This document shows positions 28,840 to 38,445 of a stretch of DNA of 64,000 bases, piece by piece; the stretch's first letter is position 1, and every line of letters begins with the position of its first letter. Both the position numbers and the translations under genes were made by a program. The notes below the pieces were generated by a model. The model was not told the DNA's origin. It worked only from the letters and a program-made list of their open reading frames with translations, and did not search any database. The DNA lies in contig NZ_JADWYM010000001.1 in the NCBI RefSeq assembly GCF_022414535.1, forward strand, positions 372,001 through 436,000. The letters run 5' to 3'. Source of the DNA: Streptomyces sp. MUM 2J. Lineage in GTDB: Bacteria > Actinomycetota > Actinomycetes > Streptomycetales > Streptomycetaceae.

Positions 28840-29499
28840 CTATCCGGTGATTCCGTACGGCTCCGGATCCCGCCACCGTTCGAAGGGCCGGTCCAGCGTG
28901 TACTTGCCGTCGTCCCCGAGAACGAGCACGCGCATCTCGGCGTTCCCCGGGTTGGACAGGGACTCGAACTCGGCGACGGTCCAGTGGAACCAGCGCATGC
29001 AGAACAGCCGCATGGCGAGCCCGTGGGTCACCAGCAGGACGTTCGGGGGGTGGTCGGGGGCCTCGAAGCTGCGGAAGAGGCTCTCCAGGAAGCCACCGAC
29101 CCGGTCGTAGACGTCGGCACCGGACTCACCCTGGGCGAAACGGTAGAAGAAGTGCCCGTAGGCGTCCCGGTAGCCCTTCTGCAGGCGCACGTCCTCGCGT
29201 TCCTGCCAGTTGCCCCAGTCCTGCTCGCGCAGCCGGGGCTCCTCGCGCACCCGTATGAGCCCGGCATCGAGGTGGAAGGCGCGCAGGGTCTCGTGCGTAC
29301 GGCGGTACGGCGAGACGTACACGCTGACGCGTTCCTGGCCGAACAGCTCCCGCAGCCTCTTCCCGGTCCCCTCGGCCTGCCGCCGGCCCCGCTCGGTCAG
29401 GGCCAGAGCGTGGTCGGGCTCGCGTTCGTAGACGGTGTCATCAACATTGCCCGTTGACTCCCCGTGCCGGACAAGGACGATGCGCCGTGGTCGTGCCAT
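28840..29499 (-). CDS. Histidine phosphatase (phosphoglycerate-mutase-like)
   Basis: Enzyme of 219 aa. The catalytic RHG motif (LVRHGEST, residues 9-16), the second-histidine motif (LLVTHGLAMRL) and the acid/arginine in SPYRRTHET place it in the branch-1 histidine phosphatase family. It is more likely a phosphatase of a small substrate than glycolytic phosphoglycerate mutase. Operon with the ADP-ribosylglycohydrolase downstream (12-bp gap); a joint role in nucleotide or ADP-ribose turnover is an inference. Confidence 0.9.
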   Translation of the reverse strand: MARPRRIVLVRHGESTGNVDDTVYEREPDHALALTERGRRQAEGTGKRLRELFGQERVSVYVSPYRRTHETLRAFHLDAGLIRVREEPRLREQDWGNWQEREDVRLQKGYRDAYGHFFYRFAQGESGADVYDRVGGFLESLFRSFEAPDHPPNVLLVTHGLAMRLFCMRWFHWTVAEFESLSNPGNAEMRVLVLGDDGKYTLDRPFERWRDPEPYGITG

Positions 29500-29619
29500 G
29501 CCAAAACCCTAGATCCGGTGACGGGGAGAGGAGCACCCCCTACGGCAACCATACGGCGTACCTCACACGGCTCGCGCCCCACGTCACACCGCCCACACCG
29601 CCCGTACCGGCATCACCGC

Positions 29620-30225
29620 TCACACCGTCCAGCTCGGTTCGAGCTCCACCATGTCTCCCGACAGCGCCGCCACGTCCGCCTCCGTCTGGGCGCGCAACGC
29701 CAGGCGCTCGACGCGCTCGGTCCGGTACTTTCCGTGTTCGGCCGCCGACCGCCACATCGACAGCACCAGGAACTCGTGGCCCGGGGCCTCCGCGAACAAT
29801 CCGCGGATCATCCCGGGCGAGCCGGCCATCGCCGGGTTCCAGACCTTCTCCTGCATCAGTGTGAAGTGCTCGACGCGCGCCTCGTGCACGCGGCACAGGG
29901 CGACCCGGATCAGGTCGGCGTCGGTGAACCGGGGCTCGAAGCCCGTCTTCACGTCGAAGCGGTAGTCGAAGAGCCTGACCTGGGCGTCCCTGAACGTGCC
30001 CGCCTGCGCCGCGGCCAGCCGGTCGTGGGAGCGGGCCATGAAGGAGTCGTAGAAGACACGGCTCTCCCAGAAGGCGAAGATGTTCGCCACCGAAGGCCGC
30101 TCCCGGCTCCAGCCCCCGCCCTGCCCCCGAAAACCCGGCTCCCCCGGAAGCCCCGCCCACTTCCGCTGCCCCCGCTCGAACCCCCGGCGGTCCACCACGG
30201 TGCAGCGAATCCACTTGACCAGCAC
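29620..30225 (-). CDS. YdbC-like protein (DUF4937-type)
   Basis: Protein of 201 aa from GTG 30225. It begins VLVKWIRCTVVDRRGFERGQRKWAGL and contains FWESRVFYDSFMARSHDRLA and a later FLVLSMWRSAAEHGKYR, two dimeric alpha-beta barrel (ABM-like) repeats as in YdbC/DUF4937 proteins. No catalytic residues are known for the family; some relatives bind haem or small aromatic ligands. No RBS is obvious at the chosen start; a longer frame to 30363 exists but begins in Arg-rich, non-conserved sequence. Divergent from the TerD-family gene. Confidence 0.78.
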   Translation of the reverse strand: MLVKWIRCTVVDRRGFERGQRKWAGLPGEPGFRGQGGGWSRERPSVANIFAFWESRVFYDSFMARSHDRLAAAQAGTFRDAQVRLFDYRFDVKTGFEPRFTDADLIRVALCRVHEARVEHFTLMQEKVWNPAMAGSPGMIRGLFAEAPGHEFLVLSMWRSAAEHGKYRTERVERLALRAQTEADVAALSGDMVELEPSWTV

Positions 30226-30380
30226 CGCGCCATCGTAAGGCCAGGGGCCGCGGCCGTGGTCGTCTCCGCCGCAGTCCGCCCGGGCGAAGCGGCACGCACG
30301 CGTGGCAGGATGGACAATCGGCCCTGGCGGACGGGTAGTTCGCGTGAGGGTAATGGTGTGCACGGGGAAGGGGGAGTCCG

Positions 30381-30914
30381 GTGAACGGCCTCAGCAAGGG
30401 AATCGAGAAGGTCGAGGTCTCTTTGAAGTGGGACCCGAGCCCGGCGGGACAGCCACCCACCGACCTGGACCTCGTCGCCGCGACCTACGGCGTGGACGAC
30501 CTGTACGGCGAGCCCGCGTACGCAGTGCACTTCGACAGCCGCTCACCCGACGGCACCATCACGCTGAACCGGGACAGCGCGGACGGCAGGGGCTTCGGCT
30601 GGGACGAGGTCATGACGCTGGAGCTGGACCGGCTCGACGGCCGGTACGCGCGCGTGGTGGTCGGCGTCGTCATCCAGCAGCGGGCCGTGAGCCGGACGTT
30701 CGTGGACGTGCAGCGGCCGGGGCTGCGGATCCGGGAGGGATACACCGTCCTGTTCGAGAACGACTTCGGCGGCGTGCTCGGGGCGACCGCGGCGGCGGTG
30801 GCGGAGTTCACCCGCGACGCCTCCGGCGGCTGGCGTCTGCGTGCCGGGGTGTTCGGCTTCGACGACGACCCGGCGGTGTTCATCCGGCAGATGGGGCGGG
30901 TGCACCAGTCCTGA
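30381..30914 (+). CDS. TerD-family protein
   Basis: Protein of 177 aa of the TerD/CABP stress family, usually Ca2+-binding and linked to tellurite or general stress resistance. Typical features are VEVSLKWDP near the start, DLDLVAATYG, ITLNRDSADGRGFGWDEVM (acidic Ca2+-loop region) and the closing FGFDDDPAVFIRQMG. The GTG start has a strong RBS, ggggaaggggga. It is a single gene here; the usual ter operon partners are absent. Streptomyces carry many TerD paralogues. Confidence 0.9.
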   Translation: MNGLSKGIEKVEVSLKWDPSPAGQPPTDLDLVAATYGVDDLYGEPAYAVHFDSRSPDGTITLNRDSADGRGFGWDEVMTLELDRLDGRYARVVVGVVIQQRAVSRTFVDVQRPGLRIREGYTVLFENDFGGVLGATAAAVAEFTRDASGGWRLRAGVFGFDDDPAVFIRQMGRVHQS

Positions 30915-31123
30915 CCGGCGCGGCGTCGCGCGGCACTCGGCCGGTGCGGGGGCCACGACGGCCGGCGTCCGGGTGAGGGCGCCGAGGACGGCCTCCCGGT
31001 GGGTGAACGGGTGCGCGGGGTCGCCGGTGTTGCGGGTGGCGACGCCGCGGTCGGCCGGCACGTGGAGCATGTGCGGGGTCCGCGCGGTGCCGGACACTCA
31101 CGCGGGGACGGGCCCCGGAGCCG

Positions 31124-31160
31124 GACAGGGGGCGCCGACGCGAGGTCGGCGCCCCCTGTC
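31124..31160. terminator. 16-bp hairpin, bidirectional terminator
   Basis: Perfect 16-bp stem with a 5-nt loop (gcgag), between the convergent terD-like gene and nrdJ. Confidence 0.85.
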
Positions 31161-31199
31161 ACCGGGGACCGTCGCTGACCGCCGGAGCCCGGCGGTCGC

Positions 31200-31223
31200 G
31201 TGGGCGGCCGGCAGGCCGCCCAC
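31200..31223 (-). terminator. nrdJ terminator hairpin
   Basis: GTGGGCGGCC pairs perfectly with GGCCGCCCAC around a GGCA loop, starting 3 bp beyond the nrdJ stop codon. A second, stronger hairpin follows at 31124-31160. Confidence 0.8.
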
Positions 31224-31226
31224 GGG

Positions 31227-34124
31227 TCAGCTGCAACCGCTGGTCGAGCCGCAGCCCTCGCAGATGTAGCAGGAGCCCGCTCGCTGCATCTTGGTTCCGC
31301 AGGAGAAGCACAGCGGGGCGTCGGCGTGGATGCCCAACTGCATCTCCACCAGTTCCGCGTTGGTGTGGGCCTGCTGTGGAGCGGGCTGTGCCGTGGCGGC
31401 GTCCGCCTTCGGCGTGGCCACGGCCGGCAGCTCCCGGGCGCGCGGTGCCGACTGGGCCAGGCCCTCGACGTCGACCTCGTCGTCGGCCGGCTCGTAGGAA
31501 CCGGTCTCCAGGTGGCGCTGACGCTCCTCGGCGGAGTGGATGCCGAGCGCGGAGCGCGTCTCGAACGGCAGGAAGTCCAGCGCCAGACGGCGGAAGATGT
31601 AGTCGACGATCGACTGGGCCATCCGCACGTCCGGGTCGTCGGTCATGCCGGCCGGCTCGAAGCGCATGTTGGTGAACTTCGAGACGTACGTCTCCAGCGG
31701 GACGCCGTACTGGAGGCCGACCGAGACGGCGATGGAGAAGGCGTCCATCATGCCCGCGAGGGTGGAGCCCTGCTTGGACATCTTCAGAAAGACCTCGCCG
31801 AGACCGTCGTCCGGGTAGGAGTTGGCGGTCATGTACCCCTCGGCGCCGCCGACCGTGAAGGACGTGGTGATGCCGGGGCGGCCCTTGGGGAGGCGCTTGC
31901 GGACGGGACGGTACTCGACGACCTTCTCGACCGCGGCGCGGATCGTGTCCTCGGTCTTCTCGGCGATCTCGGCCTTCTCGTCCTCCTTCTTCTTCGCGGA
32001 GAGCGGCTGGCCGACCTTGCAGTTGTCGCGGTAGATCGCGAGCGCCTTGACGCCCAGCTTCCAGGCCTCGAAGTAGATCTCCTCGACCTCCTCGACGGTC
32101 GCCGTCTCCGGCATGTTGACCGTCTTGGAGATGGCGCCGGAGATCCACGGCTGGATGGCGGCCATCATGCGGACGTGGCCCATCGGGGAGATGGCGCGCT
32201 CGCCCATGGCGCAGTCGAACACCTCGTAGTGCTCGGGCTTGAGGCCGGGGGCGTCGATCACGTTGCCGTGCTCGGCGATGTGGGCGACGACCGCCTCGAT
32301 CTGCTCCTCCTGGTAGCCCAGGCGGCGCAGTGCCTGCGGGACGGTGCCGTTGACGATCTGCATCGAGCCGCCGCCGACCAGCTTCTTGAACTTCACCAGC
32401 GCCAGGTCCGGCTCGACACCGGTGGTGTCGCAGGACATCGCCAGGCCGATGGTGCCGGTCGGGGCGAGCACGGACGCCTGGGAGTTGCGGAAGCCGTTCT
32501 TCGCGCCGATGCGCTGGACGTCCTGCCAGGCCTCGGTGGCGGCGGCCCACACCGGCGTGTCCAGGTCGTCCATGCGGACGGCTCGGCCGTTGGCGTCGCC
32601 GTGCTGCTTCATGACGCGCTTGTGGGCGCCGGCGTTGCGGGCGTAGCCGTCGTAGGGGCCGACGACCGCGGCGAGTTCGGCGGAACGGCGGTAGGCCGTG
32701 CCCGTCATCAGCGAGGTGATGGCGCCGGCCAGGGCGCGACCGCCGTCGGAGTCGTAGGCGTGGCCGGTGGCCATCAGCAGGGCGCCGAGGTTGGCGTAGC
32801 CGATGCCGAGCTGGCGGAACGCGCGCGTGTTCTCGCCGATCTTCCGGGTCGGGAAGTCGGCGAAGCAGATCGAGATGTCCATCGCGGTGATGACCAGCTC
32901 GACGACCTTCTGGAAGCGTTCCGTCTCGAACGACTGGTGGCCCTTGCCGTCGTCCTTGAGGAACTTCATCAGGTTCAGCGAGGCCAGGTTGCAGGACGTG
33001 TTGTCCAGGTGCATGTACTCGCTGCACGGGTTCGACGCGGTGATCCGGCCGGACTCGGGACAGGTGTGCCAGTTGTTGATGACGTCGTCGTACTGGATGC
33101 CCGGGTCGGCGCAGGCCCAGGCCGCCTCGGCGATCCTGCGGAACAGCGCCTTGGCGTCGACCTCCTCGATGACCTCGCCGGTCATGCGGGCGCGCAGGCC
33201 GAACCGGCCGCCCTGCTCGACCGCCTTCATGAACTCGTCGTTCACACGGACCGAGTTGTTGGCGTTCTGGTACTGGACGGACGTGATGTCGTCGCCGCCC
33301 AGGTCCATGTCGAAGCCCGCGTCGCGCAGGACGCGGATCTTCTCCTCCTCGCTGACCTTCGTCTGGATGAAGTCCTCGATGTCGGGGTGGTCGACGTCGA
33401 GCACGACCATCTTGGCGGCGCGGCGGGTGGCGCCGCCGGACTTGATGGTGCCGGCGGAGGCGTCGGCGCCGCGCATGAAGGAGACGGGCCCCGAGGCGTT
33501 GCCTCCGGAGGACAGCAGTTCCTTGGAGGAGCGGATGCGGGACAGGTTCAGGCCGGCGCCCGAACCGCCCTTGAAGATCATGCCCTCTTCCTTGTACCAG
33601 TCGAGGATCGACTCCATGGAGTCGTCGACGGAGAGGATGAAGCAGGCGGAGACCTGCTGGGGCTGCGGGGTGCCGACGTTGAACCAGACGGGGCTGTTGA
33701 AGCTGAAGATCTGGTGCAGGAGGGCGTGGGCCAGCTCGTGCTCGAAGATCTCGGCGTCGGCTGGCGAGGCGAAGTACCTGTGGTCCTCACCGGCCTTCCG
33801 GTAGGTCTTCACGATGCGGTCGATCAGCTGCTTGAGGCTGGTCTCGCGCTGCGGGGTGCCGACGGCACCCCGGAAGTACTTGCTGGTGACGATGTTGACC
33901 GCGTTCACCGACCAGAAGCCGGGGAACTCGACGCCACGCTGCTCGAAGTTGACCGAGCCGTCGCGCCAGTTGGTCATGACGACGTCACGACGCTCCCATT
34001 CCACCTCGTCGTACGGGTGTACGCCGGGGGTGGTGTGGATGCGCTCGATGTGCAGTCCCTTGTTACCCGCCTTGGTGCCCTTGGCTCGGGAACCTCGTGC
34101 CGGACCGCTCGCCGTCTCTGTCAT
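31227..34124 (-). CDS. nrdJ: Class II (B12-dependent) ribonucleoside-diphosphate reductase NrdJ
   Basis: Enzyme of 965 aa that makes deoxyribonucleotides using adenosylcobalamin, independent of oxygen. The catalytic pair Cys-Glu lies in NPCSEYMHLDNTSCNLAS. The barrel strands include GGSGAGLNLSRIR and PTGTIGLAMSCDTTGVEP. The tail has five or more clustered cysteines (CFSCGTKMQRAGSCYICEGCGS) for thiol exchange and possibly zinc. ATG 34124 has GGGAGG six bases upstream. It is transcribed after nrdR as an nrdRJ unit; Streptomyces keep both this and the class Ia enzyme. Control is by NrdR through the boxes upstream of nrdR. The N-terminal frame extends to 34388 but that part is non-homologous. Confidence 0.95.
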   Translation of the reverse strand: MTETASGPARGSRAKGTKAGNKGLHIERIHTTPGVHPYDEVEWERRDVVMTNWRDGSVNFEQRGVEFPGFWSVNAVNIVTSKYFRGAVGTPQRETSLKQLIDRIVKTYRKAGEDHRYFASPADAEIFEHELAHALLHQIFSFNSPVWFNVGTPQPQQVSACFILSVDDSMESILDWYKEEGMIFKGGSGAGLNLSRIRSSKELLSSGGNASGPVSFMRGADASAGTIKSGGATRRAAKMVVLDVDHPDIEDFIQTKVSEEEKIRVLRDAGFDMDLGGDDITSVQYQNANNSVRVNDEFMKAVEQGGRFGLRARMTGEVIEEVDAKALFRRIAEAAWACADPGIQYDDVINNWHTCPESGRITASNPCSEYMHLDNTSCNLASLNLMKFLKDDGKGHQSFETERFQKVVELVITAMDISICFADFPTRKIGENTRAFRQLGIGYANLGALLMATGHAYDSDGGRALAGAITSLMTGTAYRRSAELAAVVGPYDGYARNAGAHKRVMKQHGDANGRAVRMDDLDTPVWAAATEAWQDVQRIGAKNGFRNSQASVLAPTGTIGLAMSCDTTGVEPDLALVKFKKLVGGGSMQIVNGTVPQALRRLGYQEEQIEAVVAHIAEHGNVIDAPGLKPEHYEVFDCAMGERAISPMGHVRMMAAIQPWISGAISKTVNMPETATVEEVEEIYFEAWKLGVKALAIYRDNCKVGQPLSAKKKEDEKAEIAEKTEDTIRAAVEKVVEYRPVRKRLPKGRPGITTSFTVGGAEGYMTANSYPDDGLGEVFLKMSKQGSTLAGMMDAFSIAVSVGLQYGVPLETYVSKFTNMRFEPAGMTDDPDVRMAQSIVDYIFRRLALDFLPFETRSALGIHSAEERQRHLETGSYEPADDEVDVEGLAQSAPRARELPAVATPKADAATAQPAPQQAHTNAELVEMQLGIHADAPLCFSCGTKMQRAGSCYICEGCGSTSGCS

Positions 34125-34287
34125 GCCGCCTCCCTGTACGGGCAAAAACGCCCTGAAGTGCCCCGATTGTTCCCGTGGCACGGTGTTCTGTCTGGTGCTG
34201 CGGGCACCCTCTCGCTGCCGCCCGCAGCAGGTCTTCTCGCCGCCGCCCGGCCGGACCCGGACCGCCGATCCGGTTCCGGCCCGCCGG

Positions 34288-34854
34288 TCAGTCGGCGGCG
34301 TGGGCGGGCTCGGGGACCTGGACGTTCCCCCCGGGCCCGCGCTCGTCCTCCCGGCCCCCCGCGACGGCGCCTTCGTCCGCGCGGTCACCCTCGTCCGCGG
34401 CGGGGCGCGCCGGCTGTTCCCTGAGTTCCGCGATGGCCGCCTCGAAGTCCTCCAGCGACTCGAACGCCCGGTAGACCGAGGCGAATCGCAGATAGGCGAC
34501 GAGGTCGAGCTCCTGCAGCGGGCCGAGTATGGCCAGCCCCACGTCGTGGGTGGTCAGTTCGGCACTTCCGGTGGCCCGCAACGCCTCCTCGACCCGCTGG
34601 CCGAGCTGGGCGAGTGCGTCCTCGGTCACGGGGCGCCCCTGACACGCCTTGCGCACACCGTTGATGACCTTGGTGCGGCTGAACGGTTCGGTGACTCCGG
34701 ACCGCTTGATCACCATCAGCGAGCACGTCTCCACCGTCGTGAAACGACGGGAGCAGTCAGGGCACTGGCGGCGCCTGCGGATCGACGTGCCGTCGTCGGT
34801 CGTACGACTGTCGACCACACGGCTGTCGGGGTGCCTGCAGAAGGGGCAGTGCAT
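34288..34854 (-). CDS. nrdR: NrdR transcriptional repressor of ribonucleotide reductase genes
   Basis: Repressor of 188 aa that senses dATP/ATP. The zinc ribbon is complete: C3, C6, C31, C34 ([10 protein letters not shown]...CPDCSRRF), with the basic RRRRQ DNA-binding stretch before the second pair. The ATP-cone domain covers ~50-140 ([25 protein letters not shown]). A ~35-residue acidic tail beyond the usual ~150 aa is common in streptomycetes. Two NrdR boxes lie 108-154 bp upstream, so it is probably autoregulated together with nrdJ. Confidence 0.95.
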   Translation of the reverse strand: MHCPFCRHPDSRVVDSRTTDDGTSIRRRRQCPDCSRRFTTVETCSLMVIKRSGVTEPFSRTKVINGVRKACQGRPVTEDALAQLGQRVEEALRATGSAELTTHDVGLAILGPLQELDLVAYLRFASVYRAFESLEDFEAAIAELREQPARPAADEGDRADEGAVAGGREDERGPGGNVQVPEPAHAAD

Positions 34855-34961
34855 GGAACTCCAACCCTCCTCACAGCAGACTCGATAGCCTCACGGGGCT
34901 CACGGGCCCCTCGAAGCAGCCACCAGCATAGGCGATCGCGAGGGGTCCTCAGACCCGGGGG

Positions 34962-34977
34962 ACCACAACTTGTGGGC
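34962..34977. promoter_or_regulatory. NrdR box 1
   Basis: Contains the palindrome CCACAACTTGTGG. A second box of the same form starts exactly 31 bp to the right, about three helical turns, which is the tandem spacing known for NrdR operators. Confidence 0.75.
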
Positions 34978-34992
34978 TGCTGTAGCCATCCA

Positions 34993-35008
34993 ACCACTAC
35001 ATGTGGGG
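34993..35008. promoter_or_regulatory. NrdR box 2
   Basis: ACCACTACATGTGGGG, with CCAC/GTGG symmetry like box 1 and closer to the general NrdR consensus. It would be the promoter-distal box for nrdRJ. Confidence 0.75.
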
Positions 35009-35546
35009 ATTGGCTCATACATGCATGCCACGCGCGCGTGTCGGGCGGGGACGTACGCGCATGTCCCGCACGGACGGCACGGGAGGCACCGGCCGCGGGC
35101 CGGGGACCCCGGCAGGCAGGTCCGCCCCCCGTCGGCCACGACAGGCACCCGGGGGCCGAGGCGGGAGCGCACCCGGGGCCGCGGCGGGGTCTCCAAGCGC
35201 TGCACGGGCGTATCGCCGCGCGACGGAAAGCCGTATCGTTCCGGCACACCGCGCGGACACCGCGGGTGTTCGAGAACCATGCCGCGGGACTCCGGCACCG
35301 AGCCAGCCCGGATGCCGGGGTGGCGGCGGTCCGGGTGGCAGACTGGGGCGGCGCCCACGGCGGGCACCCCGGCGGTGAACAGTACAACAATGGGCGCTTT
35401 TGACCGGCAGGGGCAGGGCTAGCCATACACCCAAACACTTGATCACGTCAGGCGAATCGCTTTTTTTCACTCGAACGTGTGTTTGGCGCAACCTTTCGAA
35501 AGCAACTACCGTTGTGCTGGCAGGGAGACCATCGAGAGGGGCTGAC
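35009..35546. promoter_or_regulatory. lexA upstream region
   Basis: About 540 bp between the nrdR boxes and the lexA start, with no convincing gene; small open frames here are Arg-rich without RBSs. The right end has an unusual T-run (35460-35467) next to the SOS box, typical of a promoter in this GC-rich background. Confidence 0.5.
35471..35486. promoter_or_regulatory. SOS box (LexA operator) of lexA
   Basis: TCGAACGTGTGTTTGG matches the actinobacterial SOS box CGAAC-N4-GTTCG with the left half perfect and one or two mismatches on the right. It is 61 bp upstream of the lexA start, as expected for autorepression. Confidence 0.8.
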
Positions 35547-36326
35547 GTGACCACCACCGCAGACAGTGCCACCATCACCGCCCAGGAGCGCTCCCAGGGC
35601 CGAGTCGAGCCGGTGCACGCGATGAACGAAGCCGCGAGTCCCGAAGGGCCCAAGCGCTCCCTGCCGGGCCGACCTCCAGGCATCCGGGCGGACAGCTCGG
35701 GGCTGACCGACCGGCAGCGCCGGGTGATCGAGGTCATCAGGGATTCCGTGCAGCGGCGCGGATACCCGCCGTCGATGCGGGAGATCGGCCAGGCGGTCGG
35801 CCTGTCCAGCACCTCCTCCGTGGCCCACCAGCTGATGGCACTGGAGCGCAAGGGCTTCCTGCGGCGCGACCCGCACCGCCCGCGCGCGTACGAGGTGCGG
35901 GGCTCCGACCAGGCCGCTCCCGTGCAGCCCACGGACACCGCCGGAAAGCCCGCCGCTTCCTACGTCCCGCTGGTCGGCCGGATCGCGGCCGGCGGCCCGA
36001 TCCTCGCCGAGGAATCCGTCGAGGACGTCTTCCCGCTGCCCCGGCAGTTGGTCGGCGACGGCGAGCTGTTCGTTCTGAAGGTCGTCGGCGACTCGATGAT
36101 CGAGGCCGCGATCTGCGACGGCGACTGGGTGACCGTCCGCCGCCAGCCGGTCGCCGAGAACGGCGACATCGTCGCCGCCATGCTGGACGGCGAGGCCACC
36201 GTGAAGCGCTTCAAGCGCGAGGACGGCCATGTGTGGCTGCTGCCGCACAACGCTGCCTACGAGCCCATCCCCGGTGACGACGCGACCATCCTCGGCAAGG
36301 TGGTGGCCGTCCTGCGCCGGGTCTGA
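35547..36326 (+). CDS. lexA: LexA repressor
   Basis: SOS repressor of 259 aa. An extended N-terminus (~1-50) is followed by a winged HTH (~52-115, [16 protein letters not shown] and [21 protein letters not shown]). The S24 self-cleavage domain follows, with cleavage site A148-G149 (GRIAAGGPI), catalytic S173 (VVGDSM) and K210 (GEATVKRF). The GTG at 35547 has the RBS gagagggg and fits the known LexA start pattern VTTTADS; frames extending to 35400 run through the SOS box and are rejected. Divergent from nrdRJ. A perfect 15-bp terminator separates it from the dinG-like gene. Confidence 0.96.
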   Translation: MTTTADSATITAQERSQGRVEPVHAMNEAASPEGPKRSLPGRPPGIRADSSGLTDRQRRVIEVIRDSVQRRGYPPSMREIGQAVGLSSTSSVAHQLMALERKGFLRRDPHRPRAYEVRGSDQAAPVQPTDTAGKPAASYVPLVGRIAAGGPILAEESVEDVFPLPRQLVGDGELFVLKVVGDSMIEAAICDGDWVTVRRQPVAENGDIVAAMLDGEATVKRFKREDGHVWLLPHNAAYEPIPGDDATILGKVVAVLRRV

Positions 36327-36411
36327 GGACGCCGGCACAGCACTCCACCGACACCGCAACGGGCGGCCACCCCGCCCCGCTCCCTGACTGGGCCCCGGGA
36401 CCCCTGCGCCG

Positions 36412-36446
36412 GTTCCGGGGCCCTGGGCTGTCCAGGGCCCCGGAAC
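36412..36446. terminator. 15-bp hairpin, bidirectional terminator
   Basis: Perfect 15-bp stem (36412-36426 with 36432-36446) and a 5-nt loop, between the ends of lexA (+) and the helicase gene (-), which stops 14 bp further. Confidence 0.85.
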
Positions 36447-36459
36447 GCCGCAGGACGGG

Positions 36460-38445
36460 TCACTCCGCCGCGTCCGCCTCCGTCCGCCCGGCCGCCGCGT
36501 CGATCGCCGCCAGCGACCGACGGACCTGGTTGCGGTCGGTCGTGAACCAGAAGTCGGGCAGCGAGGCCTTCAGATAGCTGCCGTAGCGAGCCGTGGCCAG
36601 GCGCTGGTCCAGTACGGCGACCACGCCCCGGTCACCCGTGGCGCGGACGAGGCGTCCGGCGCCCTGGGCCATCAGCAGCGCCGCGTGCGTCGCGGCGACC
36701 GCCATGAAGCCGTTGCCGCCGGCGTCCTCCACCGCCCTCTGCCGGGCGCTCATCAGCGGGTCGTCCGGCCGCGGGAAGGGGATCTTGTCCATCACGACCA
36801 GCTGGCAGCTGGGGCCGGGGACGTCGACGCCCTGCCAGAGGGAGAGCGTGCCGAAGAGGCAGGTCCTCGGGTCGGCCGCGAAGTTCTTGATCAGTTCGCC
36901 CAGCGTCTCCTCGCCCTGCAGGAGGACAGGGAACTCGGGGATGCGGGTGCGCAGTTCCTCCGCGGCGAGCTGGGCGGCCCGCATGGAGGAGAAGAGGCCG
37001 AGCGTGCGGCCCCCGGCCGCCTGGATCAGCTCGGTGAGCTCGTCCAGCATGTCGGCGCGGTCGCCGTCACGCGCGGGACGGGCCAGATGCTTGGCGACGT
37101 AGAGGATGCCCTGCTTGCGGTAGTCGAACGGGGAGCCGACGTCGACGCCCTTCCACTGCGGGAGGTCGTCGCCCTCGGTGCCCTCGGGGCCCAGGCCCAG
37201 GGACGCGCCGACGCCGTTGAAGTCGCCGCCCAGCTTCAGCGTCGCGGAGGTGAGGGTCACGGAGCGGTCCGCGAAGAGCTTCTCCCGCAGCAGCCCGGAG
37301 ACCGACATCGGGGCCACCCGAAGGGAGGCGCCGAAGCGGTCGTGTCGTTCGTACCAGACGACGTCCCACTCCGAGCCGTTCACGACCCGCTCCGCCACGT
37401 CGTGCACGGTCTCCACCGAGGCCAGGGCCTGCTTGCGGACCGCGTCCTCGTCCTGGACCGACTTGTCGCGGGTGGCGCCGATCGCCGAAATGACCGTACG
37501 GGCGGCGTCGCGCAGCGCCATCAGGGCGTAGCCGAGGTCCTCGGGGATCTCCTCCAGGCGGCCGGGCAGGGCCAGTTCCATCAGTCTCTCGAAGCCCTCG
37601 GCAGCGGTCTGGAGCTGATCGGCGGCCTTCTCGTCGACGAGCTTGGCGGCGCGGCGCACGGCGCGGTTGACCTGGCCGGGCGTGAGTTCGCCGGTCGCGA
37701 CGCCGGTGACCCGGGAGACCAGTTCGTGGGCCTCGTCGACGATCAGGACCTCGTGCTGCGGAAGGACCGGGGCGCCCTCGATCGCGTCGATCGCCAGCAG
37801 GGCGTGGTTGGTGACGACGACCTCCGCGAGCTTGGCGCGCTCGCGGGCCGTCTCGGCGAAGCACTCCGCGCCGTACGCGCACTTCGAGGCACCCAGGCAC
37901 TCCCGGGAGGACACCGACACCTGGGACCAGGCGCGGTCGGAGACACCGGGGGTCAGGTCGTCGCGGTCGCCGGACTCGGTCTCGTCCGCCCAGTCACGCA
38001 GCCTCAGCAGGTCCTGGCCCAGCCTGCTGGTGGGGGCGGCGGCCTCGAACTGGTCGAAGAGGCCCTCCTCCTCGTCCTGTGGCACGCCCTCGTGCAGCCG
38101 GTGCAGACACAGGTAGTTGGACCGGCCCTTGAGCATCGCGAACTCGGGGCGCCGGCGCAGCAGCGGATGGAGGGCTTCCACCGTGCGCGGCAGGTCGCGT
38201 TCCACGAGCTGGCGCTGCAGCGCCAGCGTGGCGGTCGCGACGACGACGCGCTCGCCGTGCGCCAGCGCGGGCACGAGGTAGCCCAGCGACTTGCCGGTGC
38301 CGGTGCCGGCCTGGACCAGCAGGTGCGAGCCGTCGTCGATCGCCTCCGCGACGGCTTGGGCCATGGTCACCTGGCCGGGGCGCTCCGCACCGCCGACGGC
38401 TGTGACGGCGGCATGCAGGAGTTCGGTGAGTGAGGGCTTCGTCAT
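36460..38445 (-). CDS. DinG-type ATP-dependent DNA helicase (XPD-like, Fe-S)
   Basis: Superfamily 2 helicase of 661 aa. Motif I GTGTGKS is at residues 47-53 and motif II DEAH at 237-240. Four cysteines between them, C113 (SNYLCLH), C183, C189 and C195 (ECLGASKCAYGAECF), fit the Fe-S cluster of the XPD/DinG group. Motif VI is in MAQGAGRLVRATGDRGVVAVLD. DinG helicases unwind 5'-3' and resolve R-loops and G4 structures. It is convergent with lexA; no SOS box was seen at its own start. Downstream of a ~340-bp gap from the siderophore operon. Confidence 0.92.
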   Translation of the reverse strand: MTKPSLTELLHAAVTAVGGAERPGQVTMAQAVAEAIDDGSHLLVQAGTGTGKSLGYLVPALAHGERVVVATATLALQRQLVERDLPRTVEALHPLLRRRPEFAMLKGRSNYLCLHRLHEGVPQDEEEGLFDQFEAAAPTSRLGQDLLRLRDWADETESGDRDDLTPGVSDRAWSQVSVSSRECLGASKCAYGAECFAETARERAKLAEVVVTNHALLAIDAIEGAPVLPQHEVLIVDEAHELVSRVTGVATGELTPGQVNRAVRRAAKLVDEKAADQLQTAAEGFERLMELALPGRLEEIPEDLGYALMALRDAARTVISAIGATRDKSVQDEDAVRKQALASVETVHDVAERVVNGSEWDVVWYERHDRFGASLRVAPMSVSGLLREKLFADRSVTLTSATLKLGGDFNGVGASLGLGPEGTEGDDLPQWKGVDVGSPFDYRKQGILYVAKHLARPARDGDRADMLDELTELIQAAGGRTLGLFSSMRAAQLAAEELRTRIPEFPVLLQGEETLGELIKNFAADPRTCLFGTLSLWQGVDVPGPSCQLVVMDKIPFPRPDDPLMSARQRAVEDAGGNGFMAVAATHAALLMAQGAGRLVRATGDRGVVAVLDQRLATARYGSYLKASLPDFWFTTDRNQVRRSLAAIDAAAGRTEADAAE

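Noticed and set aside
30915..31097. Minus-strand frame after the terD-like gene (MLHVPADRGVATRNTGDPAH)
   Set aside because: Somewhat protein-like at first but without family match or RBS, and it runs into the terD gene antisense; could be a relic, not supportable.
34855..35546. Cobalamin riboswitch upstream of nrdRJ
   Set aside because: No B12-box-like conserved core or long structured leader was seen; the NrdR boxes explain the regulation.
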